The notes under the pieces were generated by a model that had not been told where the DNA came from, ran no database searches, and saw only the letters and a list, made by a program, of their open reading frames with translations. This document shows, piece by piece, positions 45,488 to 56,378 of a DNA stretch of 64,000 nucleotides; positions within the stretch are counted from its first letter, which is position 1, and each line of letters begins with the position of its first letter. The stretch is from NCBI RefSeq assembly GCF_003253005.1, contig NZ_QEPZ01000002.1, positions 186,001 through 250,000 on the forward strand, written 5' to 3'. Origin of the DNA: Haemophilus parainfluenzae. GTDB lineage: Bacteria; Pseudomonadota; Gammaproteobacteria; Enterobacterales; Pasteurellaceae. Position numbers and translations under genes: made by a program.

Positions 45488-45504
45488 AACTGGTCGAACA
45501 AATG
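45488..45504 (+). promoter_or_regulatory. Candidate FadR site upstream of fabB
   Basis: AACTGGTCGAACAAATG matches the well-known FadR pattern AACTGGTCnGACnnGTT at its left half (AACTGGTCG, AC). It lies directly upstream of a promoter-like TTGCTT (45510-45515), 17 bases, TAGTAA (45533-45538). FadR activates fabB in E. coli from a similar position. The right half is weaker than the consensus. Confidence 0.55.
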
Positions 45505-45509
45505 AATTA

Positions 45510-45538
45510 TTGCTTGCAATATTTTCATTTCATAGTAA
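45510..45538 (+). promoter_or_regulatory. Candidate fabB promoter
   Basis: TTGCTT and TAGTAA are separated by 17 bases, about 60 bases before the fabB ATG. The candidate FadR box ends five bases before the -35. Confidence 0.45.
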
Positions 45539-45600
45539 ATTGCGTTCAGCTAACAACTGTAAGTTGAATTAAATTTCCCCTAACTCATAAGGAATAAAGA

Positions 45601-46821
45601 ATGAAAAGAGCTGTAATTACTGGTTTTGGTATTATTTCAAGTATCGGTAACAACAAAGAAGAAGTTTTGGCTTCATTAAAAGCAGGTAAATCTGGTATTG
45701 AAGTCGTACCTGAGTTTGTTGAAATGAAAATGCGTAGCCATGTTGCGGGTACAATCAAACTTGATCCAAGCGAGCATATCGATCGTAAAGTATATCGTTT
45801 TATGGGTGATGCGGCAGCTTATGCATACCTTTCTATGCGTGAGGCGATTGAAGATTCAGGTTTAACAGAAGATCAAGTTTCAAATGACCGTACAGGTCTT
45901 GTAATCGGTGCAGGTACTGGTTCTGCGCACAACCAATTAGTGGCTTGTGATGCAGTACGTGGTCCACGTGGTGTGAAAGCGATTGGTCCTTATGCGGTAA
46001 CTAAAACCATGGCATCAAGTGTGTCAGCTTGTTTAGCAACCCCTTACAAAATCCGTGGCGTGAACTACTCAATGAGTTCTGCTTGTGCAACGTCTGCACA
46101 CTGTATCGGTCACGCAGTTGAATTAATTCAATTAGGTAAACAAGATGTGGTTTTCGCTGGTGGTGCGGAAGAATTATCTTGGGAATGTGCGACTGAATTC
46201 GATGCAATGGGTGCGGTTTCAACTAAATACAATGATACTCCAGAAAAAGCGTCTCGTGCTTACGATGCAAACCGTGATGGTTTTGTTATCGCAGGTGGTG
46301 GTGCTGTTGTAGTGGTTGAAGAATTAGAACACGCATTAGCACGTGGCGCAAAAATCTACGCAGAAATTGTAGGTTATGGTGCAACCTCTGATGGTTACGA
46401 CATGGTAGCGCCAAGCGGTGAAGGTGCTGAGCGTTGTATGAAACAAGCGATGGCAACTGTGGATACTCCAATTGATTACATCAACGTACACGGTACATCA
46501 ACACCAGTTGGTGACGTAAAAGAATTAGGTGCAATCAAAAATGTATTTGGTGACAAAATTCCAGCGATCTCTTCAACCAAATCAATGACCGGTCACTCTT
46601 TAGGTGCAGCAGGTGCACACGAAGCAATCTATACCTTATTAATGTTACATAATGACTTTATTGCACCAAGCATTAATATCGAAACATTAGACGAAGCGGC
46701 AGAAGGCTGCAATATCGTGACTGAAACAAAAGAAAATGCAGGCTTACAAACTGTCATGTCAAACAGCTTTGGTTTCGGTGGTACAAACGCAACTTTAGTG
46801 TTCAAACGCTATAACGGCTAA
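45601..46821 (+). CDS. fabB: 3-oxoacyl-ACP synthase I
   Basis: FabB is the elongating condensing enzyme needed for unsaturated fatty acids. The 406-residue protein has the active-site C162 ([12 protein letters not shown]) and two histidines ([12 protein letters not shown] near 297, [17 protein letters not shown] near 332). It lies alone with its own ribosome site (TAAGGAATAAAG), a candidate FadR-activated promoter and a strong USS terminator. GGDT-type codons are heavily biased to optimal ones, consistent with high expression. Confidence 0.97.
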   Translation: MKRAVITGFGIISSIGNNKEEVLASLKAGKSGIEVVPEFVEMKMRSHVAGTIKLDPSEHIDRKVYRFMGDAAAYAYLSMREAIEDSGLTEDQVSNDRTGLVIGAGTGSAHNQLVACDAVRGPRGVKAIGPYAVTKTMASSVSACLATPYKIRGVNYSMSSACATSAHCIGHAVELIQLGKQDVVFAGGAEELSWECATEFDAMGAVSTKYNDTPEKASRAYDANRDGFVIAGGGAVVVVEELEHALARGAKIYAEIVGYGATSDGYDMVAPSGEGAERCMKQAMATVDTPIDYINVHGTSTPVGDVKELGAIKNVFGDKIPAISSTKSMTGHSLGAAGAHEAIYTLLMLHNDFIAPSINIETLDEAAEGCNIVTETKENAGLQTVMSNSFGFGGTNATLVFKRYNG

Positions 46822-46840
46822 TTAAAACGTCTTAAAATCT

Positions 46841-46874
46841 AACCGCACTTTTGGGCTTCCAAGTGCGGTTTTTT
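46841..46874 (+). terminator. USS-pair terminator after fabB
   Basis: AACCGCACTT and AAGTGCGGTT form a perfect 10-bp stem with a 10-base loop, followed by TTTT. Confidence 0.9.
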
Positions 46875-46919
46875 CTTGTCATTGATTCTTTTCCTTCCAC
46901 TCATAAGAGAACACAACAT

Positions 46920-47092
46920 TTAAAATGTGATCTAGTTCAAATTTCTTAACAAAAGAATAAAATTTTTTTATTTTTTATAAAACTCTATATAAAAATACAA
47001 TTCTTTTTATTTTTTGACTCTAATCTTTATTTAAAACTTTATTTTTATATTTTTCCAGACTTTAATTCTTTTAAATTTGTTTTTTTAGACTT
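46920..47092. other. Very AT-rich leader region between fabB and ilvI
   Basis: About 170 bases are almost only A and T with long T runs and three spaced copies of a GACTnTAAT / GACTTTnnT-like word (near 47017, 47058 and 47087). No frame is supported. Such tracts bind nucleoid proteins such as H-NS or Lrp; in E. coli ilvIH is Lrp-activated from a long upstream region. No specific site can be named. Confidence 0.4.
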
Positions 47093-47101
47093 TTGCAATG
47101 C

Positions 47102-47129
47102 TGGACAAGCCGTTTTCTTTCGGTATGAT
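47102..47129 (+). promoter_or_regulatory. Candidate ilvIH promoter
   Basis: TGGACA at 47102-47107 and TATGAT at 47124-47129 are 16 bases apart, 63 bases before the ilvI ATG. An uptake signal at about 47166-47174 lies in the leader. No attenuator peptide rich in branched-chain residues is visible. Confidence 0.55.
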
Positions 47130-47191
47130 GTTTCCATTGTTTTGACACGAATCGTAACAAATAAAAGTGCGGTCAGTTTTAGGAGTAAAAT

Positions 47192-48916
47192 ATGAAGAAA
47201 TTATCCGGTGCGGAAATGGTGGTTCAGTCTTTGCGTGATGAAGGCGTTGAGTATTTATTTGGTTATCCAGGCGGTGCCGTATTGGATATTTATGATGCAA
47301 TCCATACCCTTGGTGGGATTGAGCATATTTTAGTCCGTCATGAGCAAGCAGCGGTGCATATGGCTGATGGTTACGCACGTGCAACAGGTAAAGTGGGTTG
47401 TGTGTTAGTAACATCAGGACCAGGTGCAACTAATGCGATTACGGGTATTTTGACCGCTTATACTGATTCGGTACCAATGGTGATCATTTCAGGTCAGGTA
47501 ATGAGTAGCTTAATCGGTCGTGATGCGTTCCAAGAATGTGATATGGTGGGAATTTCTCGCCCAGTGGTTAAACATAGCTTTATCGTTAAAAAAACAGAAG
47601 ACATTCCAGGCATCTTGAAAAAAGCCTTTTATATTGCTTCAACAGGCCGTCCTGGTCCTGTTGTTGTAGATATTCCAAAAGATACCGTAAACCCGACTTT
47701 AAAATATCCTTACGAATATCCAAAATCTGTTGAGCTTCGTTCTTATAATCCAACCGTAAATGGTCATAAAGGTCAAATTAAGAAAGCATTAAAAGCATTA
47801 TTAGTGGCTAAAAAACCGGTTTTATTCGTGGGTGGTGGTGCAATTGCGGCAGGCTGTCATAAAGAATTAACACAATTCGCACAACGTTTAAATTTACCGG
47901 TCACCTCATCGTTAATGGGTTTAGGCGTGTACCCAAGTACGGACAAACAATTTTTAGGCATGCTTGGGATGCACGGGACTTATGAAGCCAATACAGCGAT
48001 GCATGAAAGTGATTTAATTCTTGGTGTTGGAGTGCGTTTTGATGACCGTACCACTAACAACTTAGATAAATATTGTCCGAATGCAAAAGTGATTCAGATT
48101 GATATTGACCCAACCTCTATTTCTAAAAACGTACCTGCGGCCATTCCAATTGTAGGTAACGCGAAAAATGTATTGGATGAATTCTTAAGCTTATTAGGTG
48201 AAGAAATCGGTTCACGTCCACAAAATCATTTAGAAGATTGGTGGAAACAAATCGATGAATGGAAAGCAAAAAAATGCTTGGATTTCGACCGCACTTCAGG
48301 CGTCATCAAACCACAGCAAGTGATGGAAGCGGTATATCGTATTACAAAAGGCCAAGCTTATGTGGCATCGGATGTAGGGCAACACCAAATGTTTGCTGCA
48401 TTACATTATCCGTTTGATTTACCGCGTCGTTGGATCAATTCAGGTGGTGCGGGTACGATGGGCTTCGGTTTACCTGCTGCATTAGGGGTGAAACTTGCAC
48501 ATCCTGACGCAACTGTAGTTTGTGTAACGGGTGATGGCAGTATTCAAATGAATATCCAAGAGCTTTCAACGGCAACACAATATGGTATTCCAGTTGTAGT
48601 GATTTGTTTGAACAACCACTTCTTAGGCATGGTGAAACAATGGCAGGATTTGATTTACTCAGGCCGCCATTCTCAAACTTATATGAATTCTTTACCAGAT
48701 TTCGTGAAGTTAGCCGAATCTTATGGCCATGTGGGGATTCAAATTTCGACACCAGATGAATTAGAAAGCAAATTACAAGAAGCCTTCAGCATTAAAAATA
48801 AATTGGTCTTTGTTGATATTAACGTTGATGAAACCGAACACGTTTACCCAATGCAAGTTCGCGGCGGGGCGATGAATGAGATGATTTTAAGCAAACCACA
48901 AGAGGAGAACGAATAA
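47192..48916 (+). CDS. ilvI: Acetolactate synthase III large subunit
   Basis: This is the catalytic subunit of acetohydroxyacid synthase, making acetolactate and acetohydroxybutyrate for valine, leucine and isoleucine. The 574-residue protein has the ThDP glutamate E51 ([19 protein letters not shown]), [11 protein letters not shown], and the ThDP-Mg motif [20 protein letters not shown] with LNNHFLGMV. Start 47192 has TAGGAG upstream. Its stop shares one base with the ilvH ATG (TAATG). Confidence 0.96.
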   Translation: MKKLSGAEMVVQSLRDEGVEYLFGYPGGAVLDIYDAIHTLGGIEHILVRHEQAAVHMADGYARATGKVGCVLVTSGPGATNAITGILTAYTDSVPMVIISGQVMSSLIGRDAFQECDMVGISRPVVKHSFIVKKTEDIPGILKKAFYIASTGRPGPVVVDIPKDTVNPTLKYPYEYPKSVELRSYNPTVNGHKGQIKKALKALLVAKKPVLFVGGGAIAAGCHKELTQFAQRLNLPVTSSLMGLGVYPSTDKQFLGMLGMHGTYEANTAMHESDLILGVGVRFDDRTTNNLDKYCPNAKVIQIDIDPTSISKNVPAAIPIVGNAKNVLDEFLSLLGEEIGSRPQNHLEDWWKQIDEWKAKKCLDFDRTSGVIKPQQVMEAVYRITKGQAYVASDVGQHQMFAALHYPFDLPRRWINSGGAGTMGFGLPAALGVKLAHPDATVVCVTGDGSIQMNIQELSTATQYGIPVVVICLNNHFLGMVKQWQDLIYSGRHSQTYMNSLPDFVKLAESYGHVGIQISTPDELESKLQEAFSIKNKLVFVDINVDETEHVYPMQVRGGAMNEMILSKPQEENE

Positions 48917-49407
48917 TGCGTAGAATTTTATCTGTTTTATTAGAAAATGAATCCGGTGCATTATCTCGAGTGGTCGGCTTATTTTCCCAACGTGCATTTA
49001 ACATTGAAAGCTTAACCGTAGCACCTACGGACGACCCAACCCTTTCTCGTATGACGATTGAAGCAGTGGGTGATGAGCAAGTGCTCGAACAAATCGAAAA
49101 GCAGCTTCACAAATTAGTGGATGTGTTTAAAGTTATTAACTTGAGTGAACATGAGCACGTTGAGCGTGAAGTGTTGCTAGTGAAAGTACGTGCAACGGGT
49201 TCATCACGTGATGAGTTAAAACGTTTAGCCGATATCTTCCGTGGTCAGATTGTCGATGTAACAACAAAATCTTATACCATTCAGTTAACGGGTACAAAAG
49301 ACAAATTAGATGCTTTTGTTGAGGCTGTGAAAGAAGAAAGCACATTACTTGAAATTGTTCGTTCAGGCTTAATCAGTCTTTCTCGTGGTGAGAAGAATAT
49401 TCTTTAG
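48916..49407 (+). CDS. ilvH: Acetolactate synthase III small (regulatory) subunit
   Basis: IlvH activates the large subunit and gives valine feedback control. The 163-residue protein has an N-terminal ACT domain (RRILSVLLENESGALSRVVGLFSQR ... IESLTVAPT, valine-binding region) and a C-terminal ALS_ss_C domain (KVRATGSSRDELKRLADIFRG). Length matches E. coli IlvH (163). Coupled to ilvI through a one-base overlap. Confidence 0.97.
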   Translation: MRRILSVLLENESGALSRVVGLFSQRAFNIESLTVAPTDDPTLSRMTIEAVGDEQVLEQIEKQLHKLVDVFKVINLSEHEHVEREVLLVKVRATGSSRDELKRLADIFRGQIVDVTTKSYTIQLTGTKDKLDAFVEAVKEESTLLEIVRSGLISLSRGEKNIL

Positions 49408-49418
49408 TGATTAAAGAA

Positions 49419-49447
49419 AGTTCGGTTAAAAATGACCGCACTTTTTA
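49419..49447 (+). terminator. Degenerate USS-pair terminator after ilvH
   Basis: AAGTTCGGT and ACCGCACTT pair with one mismatch (the uptake core has T for G in the left arm) around a short loop and are followed by TTTTT. It lies 13 bases after the ilvH stop. Confidence 0.65.
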
Positions 49448-49505
49448 AAACTAAAAAAGAAAGGAAGTTATAATGGACTTCCTTTTTGTTTATTCTGAAT
49501 GGATA

Positions 49506-50567
49506 TTAGGCTTCAGATTTATTAGTTAATGCGATATATAAGCAAACCGCAAAGCCGGCAACTAAAAGATGAGGCGTAAAGGCTGCAACACCTGAAGGGG
49601 CAGCAGCTAAGCCAAAGTTATGTGCTGCAGCTGCACCTAGTAGCATACCGAGTACAAATAATGCTGAGTCATTGTTCCCTTCACCAATATTGACTAATTG
49701 CTTACCAGGGCAACCGCCGCCTAATGCAAAGCAAAGACCACAAGGCGCCATAGAAAGGAAATTGTAGAGATAGTCATTATGCGCGATAGGTTGTTTTTCA
49801 AAGCCTAAATGGAATTGACCTAATAAGGCATTAGTTATTGCCGCAAAGACAATCAATGCAATCACACCGTTTAATAAGTGTGCATCACGGAAGAGGACAA
49901 AGTTTCGGAATGCTCCAATTGTGCAAAAACGTGATTTTTGCATCAGCACACCGAGAAGTAATCCGCCAGCAAGTGACATCCAAATAGCCGCATGTTGTGC
50001 TCCTGGCCCTTTTTCAGAGGTGTAAATCGCTAGATTTTCACCAAATTTAAATTGGGTTAAGGCTAAAACAAGCAAAATTACGGCAAAAATAGGACCAATT
50101 AAACCCGAAGATTGGCTTTGTTCCTTAGATTTACCTAATGAGAATCCTCGATTAGCGAAGAAAATGCCACCCAATACGCCAGCAAATAATCCTACGATAC
50201 CGGCAATTGCAGTGAGATCACCGCCACCTAATCGTAAATAAGCACGCCATGGACAACCTAAGAAAATGAGTGCACCAAGCATCGCAAAGAAGCCTAAGCT
50301 AATACGAGCGAGTGGGGCAGAGCCACCACGAGGTTTAAATTCCTTAGATAAGAATGCACTGGCGAGTGTACCTAAAACTAATCCTATGAGTTCTGGGCGA
50401 AGGTATTGTAATGGGGCTGCGTGATGTAATCCAAGCGATCCGGCTGTATCGCGTAAGAAACAAGCCGCACAAAATCCCATATTACCAGGATTGCCATTGT
50501 AAGTGAGAAGTGGCGCAACGATACCAAGTGCAGCACCTGTAACCACAGGCCAAGTTAAAATTTTCAT
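49506..50567 (-). CDS. yedE: YedE-family (YeeE/YedE) putative selenium/sulfur transporter
   Basis: This 353-residue polytopic protein has YeeE/YedE repeats with conserved cysteines: CAACFLRDTAGS, FLGCPWRAYLRLGGG and LGGGCPGKQLVNIGEG. Members carry thiosulfate or, in the YedE-type, a selenium species; YedE is often next to yedF and selenium genes. No such partner is visible here (ilvH and a DUF484 gene flank it), so the substrate is not settled. About nine membrane segments can be seen. A GAAAAT start region with weak ribosome site precedes it. Confidence 0.82.
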   Translation of the reverse strand: MKILTWPVVTGAALGIVAPLLTYNGNPGNMGFCAACFLRDTAGSLGLHHAAPLQYLRPELIGLVLGTLASAFLSKEFKPRGGSAPLARISLGFFAMLGALIFLGCPWRAYLRLGGGDLTAIAGIVGLFAGVLGGIFFANRGFSLGKSKEQSQSSGLIGPIFAVILLVLALTQFKFGENLAIYTSEKGPGAQHAAIWMSLAGGLLLGVLMQKSRFCTIGAFRNFVLFRDAHLLNGVIALIVFAAITNALLGQFHLGFEKQPIAHNDYLYNFLSMAPCGLCFALGGGCPGKQLVNIGEGNNDSALFVLGMLLGAAAAHNFGLAAAPSGVAAFTPHLLVAGFAVCLYIALTNKSEA

Positions 50568-50714
50568 AATTAGACCCTTGTGATATCTGAAGTTAAATTG
50601 AATTGTGTGTTTTTAATAATAAAAACAAAGGTATTGTAGAAAGAGTTGAAAAATAAAGAAAGTTTATTTTTTTTGAAATTGTGAGCAGGATCAATAATTT
50701 GATATTAATAACGT

Positions 50715-51380
50715 TTAAAGCCATCTTCCCAAATGCAATTCCACAATATCGACTAAATGTCGAAGAAATGTGGTGTCTTGGTCATTGTGAAAACGGTCTG
50801 TGTCTCGAGATTTGAAGAGTAAAAGTGCGGTTGGTTTTTGCGGTGCTCCACCCAAACGGCAAATCGCCACAGAGCCGATAGGGAGTTCTTCAGGAAGGAA
50901 CATGAGGGCTTTTTCTTTATTGGAGAGATCACCTAAATAGAATTGGCGTAATCCCATGCGCTCTAAGCGAATGAGTTCAAAGGCTTTTCGGTCTAACCAA
51001 TATTGTTCAGGAATAGTCGTATTTTTTTGCCAGCTATCTGTGAAAAGTAAGATTTTGGCACCTTCTAGCTCATAGCCTTTTGCCCAGTCATCTAACTTTT
51101 CATTGATGGTGATAAAGTCTTCTGTTTGAAATAGTTTTTTCTGCAAAGGCAAAAGAGCAAAGAAGATATCGGCTTCTTGATGAGCAAGCTGATGAAATTT
51201 TTCGAGGAGTTGAGTAAGCGTTTTGATTTGTTCTCGTTGCTGCGCAAGCTGTGCTTCGACTAACGAAATCGTCCCTTCTTCATGCCTGTGAGGTATAGTA
51301 AGCTGTTGGAGTAATTCAGGGCGATGGGTAAAAAAATCAGGGTGATTTTTTAGATAGTCAACAATATCTTGCTCAGTCAT
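50715..51380 (-). CDS. DUF484 family protein
   Basis: The 221-residue cytosolic protein fits DUF484: MTEQDIVDYLKNHPDFFTHRPELL at the N-terminus, a coiled-coil like QLAQQREQIKTLTQLLEKFHQLA, and a GAF-like C-terminal region. In many gammaproteobacteria it is between dapF and xerC; here it is apart from both. Function is unknown. The frame is open to 51407, but ATG 51380 with TTAAGGAGTTTTTG upstream is preferred. Confidence 0.85.
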   Translation of the reverse strand: MTEQDIVDYLKNHPDFFTHRPELLQQLTIPHRHEEGTISLVEAQLAQQREQIKTLTQLLEKFHQLAHQEADIFFALLPLQKKLFQTEDFITINEKLDDWAKGYELEGAKILLFTDSWQKNTTIPEQYWLDRKAFELIRLERMGLRQFYLGDLSNKEKALMFLPEELPIGSVAICRLGGAPQKPTALLLFKSRDTDRFHNDQDTTFLRHLVDIVELHLGRWL

Positions 51381-51390
51381 CAAAAACTCC

Positions 51391-51432
51391 TTAAAAAATA
51401 ACCGCACTTGGTTGTGCCAAAGTGCGGTTTAT
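51391..51432 (-). terminator. USS-pair terminator after purA
   Basis: AATAACCGCACTT ... AAGTGCGGTTTATT form a stem of about 12 bp with a 12-base loop (GGTTGTGCCA centre). It follows the purA stop by 13 bases on the minus strand. Confidence 0.7.
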
Positions 51433-51444
51433 TTTTATGCTGTT

Positions 51445-52776
<1,332 letters not shown>

Positions 52777-52829
52777 TCAGACAAACGATTACTTTACTCT
52801 TTTTTGGCTGTAATCTCAAATCTTAAACG

Positions 52830-52863
52830 TAAAAAGTGCGGTTATTTTTAACCGCACTTTCTG
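52830..52863 (-). terminator. USS-pair terminator after lysC
   Basis: AAAAGTGCGGTTA and TAACCGCACTTT form a stem of about 12 bp with a short ATTTT-type loop, directly after lysC on the minus strand. Confidence 0.85.
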
Positions 52864-52871
52864 TAAATTTT

Positions 52872-54224
52872 TTATTCAAATAAAGATTTGTGTAATGAAC
52901 GAACAACATCATCTGCTTTGTCACTTTGCGCGAGCATACAAATATTATTGGTGCTTGCTCCATAGCTAATCATGCGGATGTTATAGCCTTCAAGGGTGTC
53001 AAAAATACGTTTTGCTACGCCAGAAGCGAGATGTAAGTCATTGCCAATTAATGCGACAAGCGATAAGCCTGTATCGACTTTCACGGTGCAGTATTGACTT
53101 AATTCTTCTAATAATTCCGGAGAAAGTAATTCGACACCTGATGATGCAGAACCAGTTTTATCTAAGGTTAATGCAATGCTTACTTCAGAGGTTGTGATCG
53201 TATCCACTGAAATTTTATATTTCGCTAAGATAGTGAATACATTCGCCAGGAAGCCCTGTGCATGTAGCATACTGAGACTTGAAAGCGTTAGTAGGGTTTG
53301 ATCGCGACGTAATGCAATTGCACGGAATGTTGGGCGAGGTTGCGGATCACGAGTAACCCAAGTACCGCCAGCTTCAGGTGCTTTACTTGAACCTACATAA
53401 ACCGGGATATTACTGCGCACAGCAGGAAGCAATGTCGCAGGGTGTAATACTTTCGCTCCAAAGGTTGCCATTTCAGCTGCTTCAGCAAAGCTCATGGTAT
53501 CAATACGTTGTGCATTTGGTACGATACGTGGATCGGTCGTATAAATTCCCGCTACATCAGTCCAAATTAAGACATCTTTTGCGTTTAATACTTCTGCTAA
53601 AAGTGCAGCAGAGTAGTCACTACCACCACGACCTAAAGTGGTCGTTTTACCGCCTGGTTCACGACCGATAAAACCTTGGGTGATGACTAATTCACCTCGG
53701 TCGATTAATGGTTTTAATAAATTATCGCAATTTGCTTGAGTTTGAGCATCGTCTGGTGCCGCTTTACCAAAGTTATCATTGGTTGCGACTAAAGTACGCA
53801 CATCGACCCAAGTTGCGGTGGTTTGTAATTCTCTTAATACCTCAATGAAAATTTGCGTTGACATCATTTCACCATGACTAATGAGTTCATCAGTTAAAGC
53901 AAGTGATGTTGCAAGGCTAGCCGCTTCAGAAAGTGCGGTAATATTTTCTAAGTATTTTTCAATGACAGGACGCACACGGCTGTCGTCTTTTAATTCATTT
54001 AAAATATTTTCTTGAATTTGGCGGACTTCACCAATTAATTTTGCGCGTTCTTCAGCTTCTACGCCATTGGCTAAGGCTACTAATAAGTTTGTGACACCAG
54101 CGGATGCAGAAAGTACCACAACGCGAGTATTAGGATCTGCAATGATGATTTTGGCACAGGCCTGCATGGCCGAATAGTTTGCAACAGATGTACCGCCAAA
54201 TTTTGCTACCGATAAATGAGACAT
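52872..54224 (-). CDS. lysC: Aspartokinase III, lysine-sensitive type
   Basis: LysC phosphorylates aspartate at the head of the lysine, methionine and threonine pathways. The 450-residue protein is monofunctional: VAKFGGTSVANYSAM at the N-terminus binds ATP and aspartate, GRGGSDYSAALLAEVL and WTDVAGIYTTDPR are family blocks, and two ACT domains occupy about 310-450 (KISVDTITTSEVSIALTLD and NIRMISYGAS). Length equals E. coli LysC (449). The 167-base gap upstream does not show a lysine riboswitch. Ribosome site AGAGGATTATCTT precedes the ATG. Confidence 0.96.
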   Translation of the reverse strand: MSHLSVAKFGGTSVANYSAMQACAKIIIADPNTRVVVLSASAGVTNLLVALANGVEAEERAKLIGEVRQIQENILNELKDDSRVRPVIEKYLENITALSEAASLATSLALTDELISHGEMMSTQIFIEVLRELQTTATWVDVRTLVATNDNFGKAAPDDAQTQANCDNLLKPLIDRGELVITQGFIGREPGGKTTTLGRGGSDYSAALLAEVLNAKDVLIWTDVAGIYTTDPRIVPNAQRIDTMSFAEAAEMATFGAKVLHPATLLPAVRSNIPVYVGSSKAPEAGGTWVTRDPQPRPTFRAIALRRDQTLLTLSSLSMLHAQGFLANVFTILAKYKISVDTITTSEVSIALTLDKTGSASSGVELLSPELLEELSQYCTVKVDTGLSLVALIGNDLHLASGVAKRIFDTLEGYNIRMISYGASTNNICMLAQSDKADDVVRSLHKSLFE

Positions 54225-54391
54225 AAGATAATCCTCTAAAATGAAAAAAGTAAGATGTTGTGTTTTATGATGGCTATTAGAAATAGCGATTTAAGTAAAA
54301 ATTGTCAAATAAATATAATAAAAAATGGTATAAAAATCTTTTAATTTAGATCTTTTTTGATTAAACAGGGTAAAAATTAAAGAATCATTAA

Positions 54392-55090
54392 CTATTCAGC
54401 CGGCATAGGCAAGGGTTCTGGGGCGCCAAGAAAATAAGGTTTTACACCAATAATTAAGTCTAATACGGCTTTTACGCGAGCAAACATTTCGCGGACACGC
54501 GTTCCAAAATAAACTTCAGGCTGTTTCGCAGTGAAACAAATAGCATCAATATCGTAATGTTTCGCAATAAGCAGAGCACGTTCACAATGGAATTTTTGAC
54601 TGATGATCGTAAAGGATGGAACTTGGAAAACTTTATTGGCTCGCACAACAGAATCTAAGGTGCGGAATCCTGCAAAATCTTTAAACATGACACTTTCAGA
54701 CACGCCCATTTTGCGGAGATCCAGAAACATGGTACGTGGCTCGTTATATTGAATCGTTCGGTTATCGCCACTTAGCAATAAATAATCAACTTTATTTTGA
54801 TCGATTAAGCTTTTTGATGCTTCTAAACGGTAGTCGTAATATTTGTTGGTTTTACCTTTGGCTATATATTTTGATGTGCCCAATACTAATGCATAGTGAC
54901 GATGTGGGAGCGTTTTAATGTCTTCATAAACGCGATCCTGTACATAGAAACTCACAGCGCGATCAATGGTGAAGCAACCAATCAACACAAATAACCCTAA
55001 CCCCAAGGCGTAGCCAAGGAGTTTTTTCAGAGGAGGGCGTGAGGGCCATGAAAGTAAGGTCTTTTTTGACAGCATTTTAGATAGTTGCAT
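54392..55090 (-). CDS. sanA: SanA-like DUF218 membrane protein
   Basis: The 232-residue protein has one N-terminal membrane helix (LLGYALGLGLFVLIGCFTI) and a periplasmic DUF218/YdcF-type domain. Family blocks are HYALVLGTSKYI, YYDYRLEASKSLI, LLLSGDN, RKMGVSESVMFKDFAGFRTLDSVVRA and ISQKFHCERALLIAKHYDIDAICF. This pattern is that of SanA, which affects envelope permeability to vancomycin in E. coli at high temperature. The frame opens at a TTG 55114, but ATG 55090 is the better start; neither has a clear ribosome site. It is divergent from metX. Confidence 0.85.
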   Translation of the reverse strand: MQLSKMLSKKTLLSWPSRPPLKKLLGYALGLGLFVLIGCFTIDRAVSFYVQDRVYEDIKTLPHRHYALVLGTSKYIAKGKTNKYYDYRLEASKSLIDQNKVDYLLLSGDNRTIQYNEPRTMFLDLRKMGVSESVMFKDFAGFRTLDSVVRANKVFQVPSFTIISQKFHCERALLIAKHYDIDAICFTAKQPEVYFGTRVREMFARVKAVLDLIIGVKPYFLGAPEPLPMPAE

Positions 55091-55161
55091 ATAGCTAACA
55101 TACTGAAAAATCAAAATAATTTCAAGTGTAATTTGGTTATTAAATTAATAAGGGAATATTT

Positions 55162-55177
55162 AGACGTCTAAACGTCT
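55162..55177 (+). promoter_or_regulatory. MetJ operator (two met boxes) upstream of metX
   Basis: AGACGTCTAAACGTCT is two adjacent 8-base met boxes: the first is the perfect consensus AGACGTCT and the second has one change (AAACGTCT). It ends eight bases before the -35 of the metX promoter. MetJ with S-adenosylmethionine binds such tandem boxes. Confidence 0.9.
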
Positions 55178-55185
55178 AAAATTTC

Positions 55186-55213
55186 TTGACAAAAAATATG
55201 AGCTGTTGATAAT
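55186..55213 (+). promoter_or_regulatory. metX promoter
   Basis: TTGACA at 55186-55191 and GATAAT at 55208-55213 are separated by 16 bases, about 35 bases before the metX ATG. Confidence 0.8.
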
Positions 55214-55247
55214 TGGTAAATCATCAACGTAAAAGGTTATCATTTTA

Positions 55248-56333
55248 ATGGCTGTGCAAAATGTCGTGCTTTTTCAAGACAATCTCCTCCAATTAACATT
55301 GGGTGGACAGCTTTCTCCTATTAATGTCGCGTATCAAACTTACGGGACTTTAAATGCAGATAAAAGTAATGCTGTATTAATTTGTCATGCCTTAACAGGA
55401 GATGCCGAACCTTATTTTGATGAACCGAATAAAGATGGTTGGTGGCAAAATTTTATGGGGGAGGGCCTCGCATTTGATACATCTAAATACTTTTTTATTT
55501 GTTCAAATGTATTAGGCGGGTGCAAAGGAACAACAGGACCAAGCTCAATGAATCCCACTACTGGAAAGCCTTATGGTAGCCAGTTCCCGAATATTATTGT
55601 TCAAGATATTATCAAAGTACAAAAAGCTTTACTTGACTATCTTGGCATAGCGCATTTAAAAGCAATAGTGGGGGGCTCTTTTGGCGGTATGCAAGCCACA
55701 CAATGGGCAATTGATTATCCAGATTTTATGGATAACATTGTGAATCTTTGTTCTTCTATCTTCTTTAGTGCGGAAGCCATAGGTTTTAACCATGTCATGC
55801 GTCAAGCGGTGATTAATGATCCGAATTTCAATAATGGTGACTATTATGATGGCACGCCACCTAATCAAGGCCTTTCCATTGCGCGAATGTTAGGAATGTT
55901 AACGTATCGTACCGATGTGCAGTTGGCTAAGGCATTTGGTCGTGCAACTAAATCTGAAGGGCAATTTTGGGGCGACCACTTTCAAGTAGAATCCTATTTG
56001 AGTTATCAAGGCAAAAAATTCTTAGATCGTTTTGATGCCAACACTTATTTGCATTTATTACGTGCACTGGATTTATATGACCCAAGTGTTGGTTATGCGG
56101 ATGTAAAAGAAGCTTTATCTCGAATTAAAGCACGTTATACGTTAGTATCCGTCACGACAGATCAACTATTTAAATCCATTGATTTACATAAAAGTAAACA
56201 GCTTTTAGAACAAGCGGGAGTCGATTTAAAATTTTACGAGTTTCCGTCGGATTATGGTCATGATGCCTTTTTAGTTGATTATACGGCGTTTGAACATAAA
56301 ATCCGAAGTGGGATAGAAGGCGAGTCTGAATAA
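55248..56333 (+). CDS. metX: Homoserine O-acetyltransferase
   Basis: MetX makes O-acetylhomoserine from homoserine and acetyl-CoA, the entry step of methionine synthesis in Haemophilus. The 361-residue alpha/beta-hydrolase has the nucleophile S144 ([13 protein letters not shown]), an aspartate near 305 ([11 protein letters not shown]), and the histidine in [10 protein letters not shown] near residue 338. [17 protein letters not shown] is another MetX block. The MetJ operator just upstream fits feedback control by SAM. The substrate aspartyl phosphate comes from lysC encoded nearby. Confidence 0.95.
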   Translation: MAVQNVVLFQDNLLQLTLGGQLSPINVAYQTYGTLNADKSNAVLICHALTGDAEPYFDEPNKDGWWQNFMGEGLAFDTSKYFFICSNVLGGCKGTTGPSSMNPTTGKPYGSQFPNIIVQDIIKVQKALLDYLGIAHLKAIVGGSFGGMQATQWAIDYPDFMDNIVNLCSSIFFSAEAIGFNHVMRQAVINDPNFNNGDYYDGTPPNQGLSIARMLGMLTYRTDVQLAKAFGRATKSEGQFWGDHFQVESYLSYQGKKFLDRFDANTYLHLLRALDLYDPSVGYADVKEALSRIKARYTLVSVTTDQLFKSIDLHKSKQLLEQAGVDLKFYEFPSDYGHDAFLVDYTAFEHKIRSGIEGESE

Positions 56334-56343
56334 TAACAATAGA

Positions 56344-56370
56344 AAAGGCGGAAATTTCCGCCTTTTTTGA
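56344..56370. terminator. Bidirectional terminator between metX and the nitroreductase gene
   Basis: AAAAGGCGGAAA and TTTCCGCCTTTT form a perfect 12-bp palindrome followed by T residues, with a matching A run on the left. Confidence 0.9.
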
Positions 56371-56378
56371 TTTTTTCT

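Noticed and set aside
54225-54391. Lysine riboswitch upstream of lysC
   Set aside because: The gap is short and AT-rich and lacks the conserved L-box core and long paired helices.
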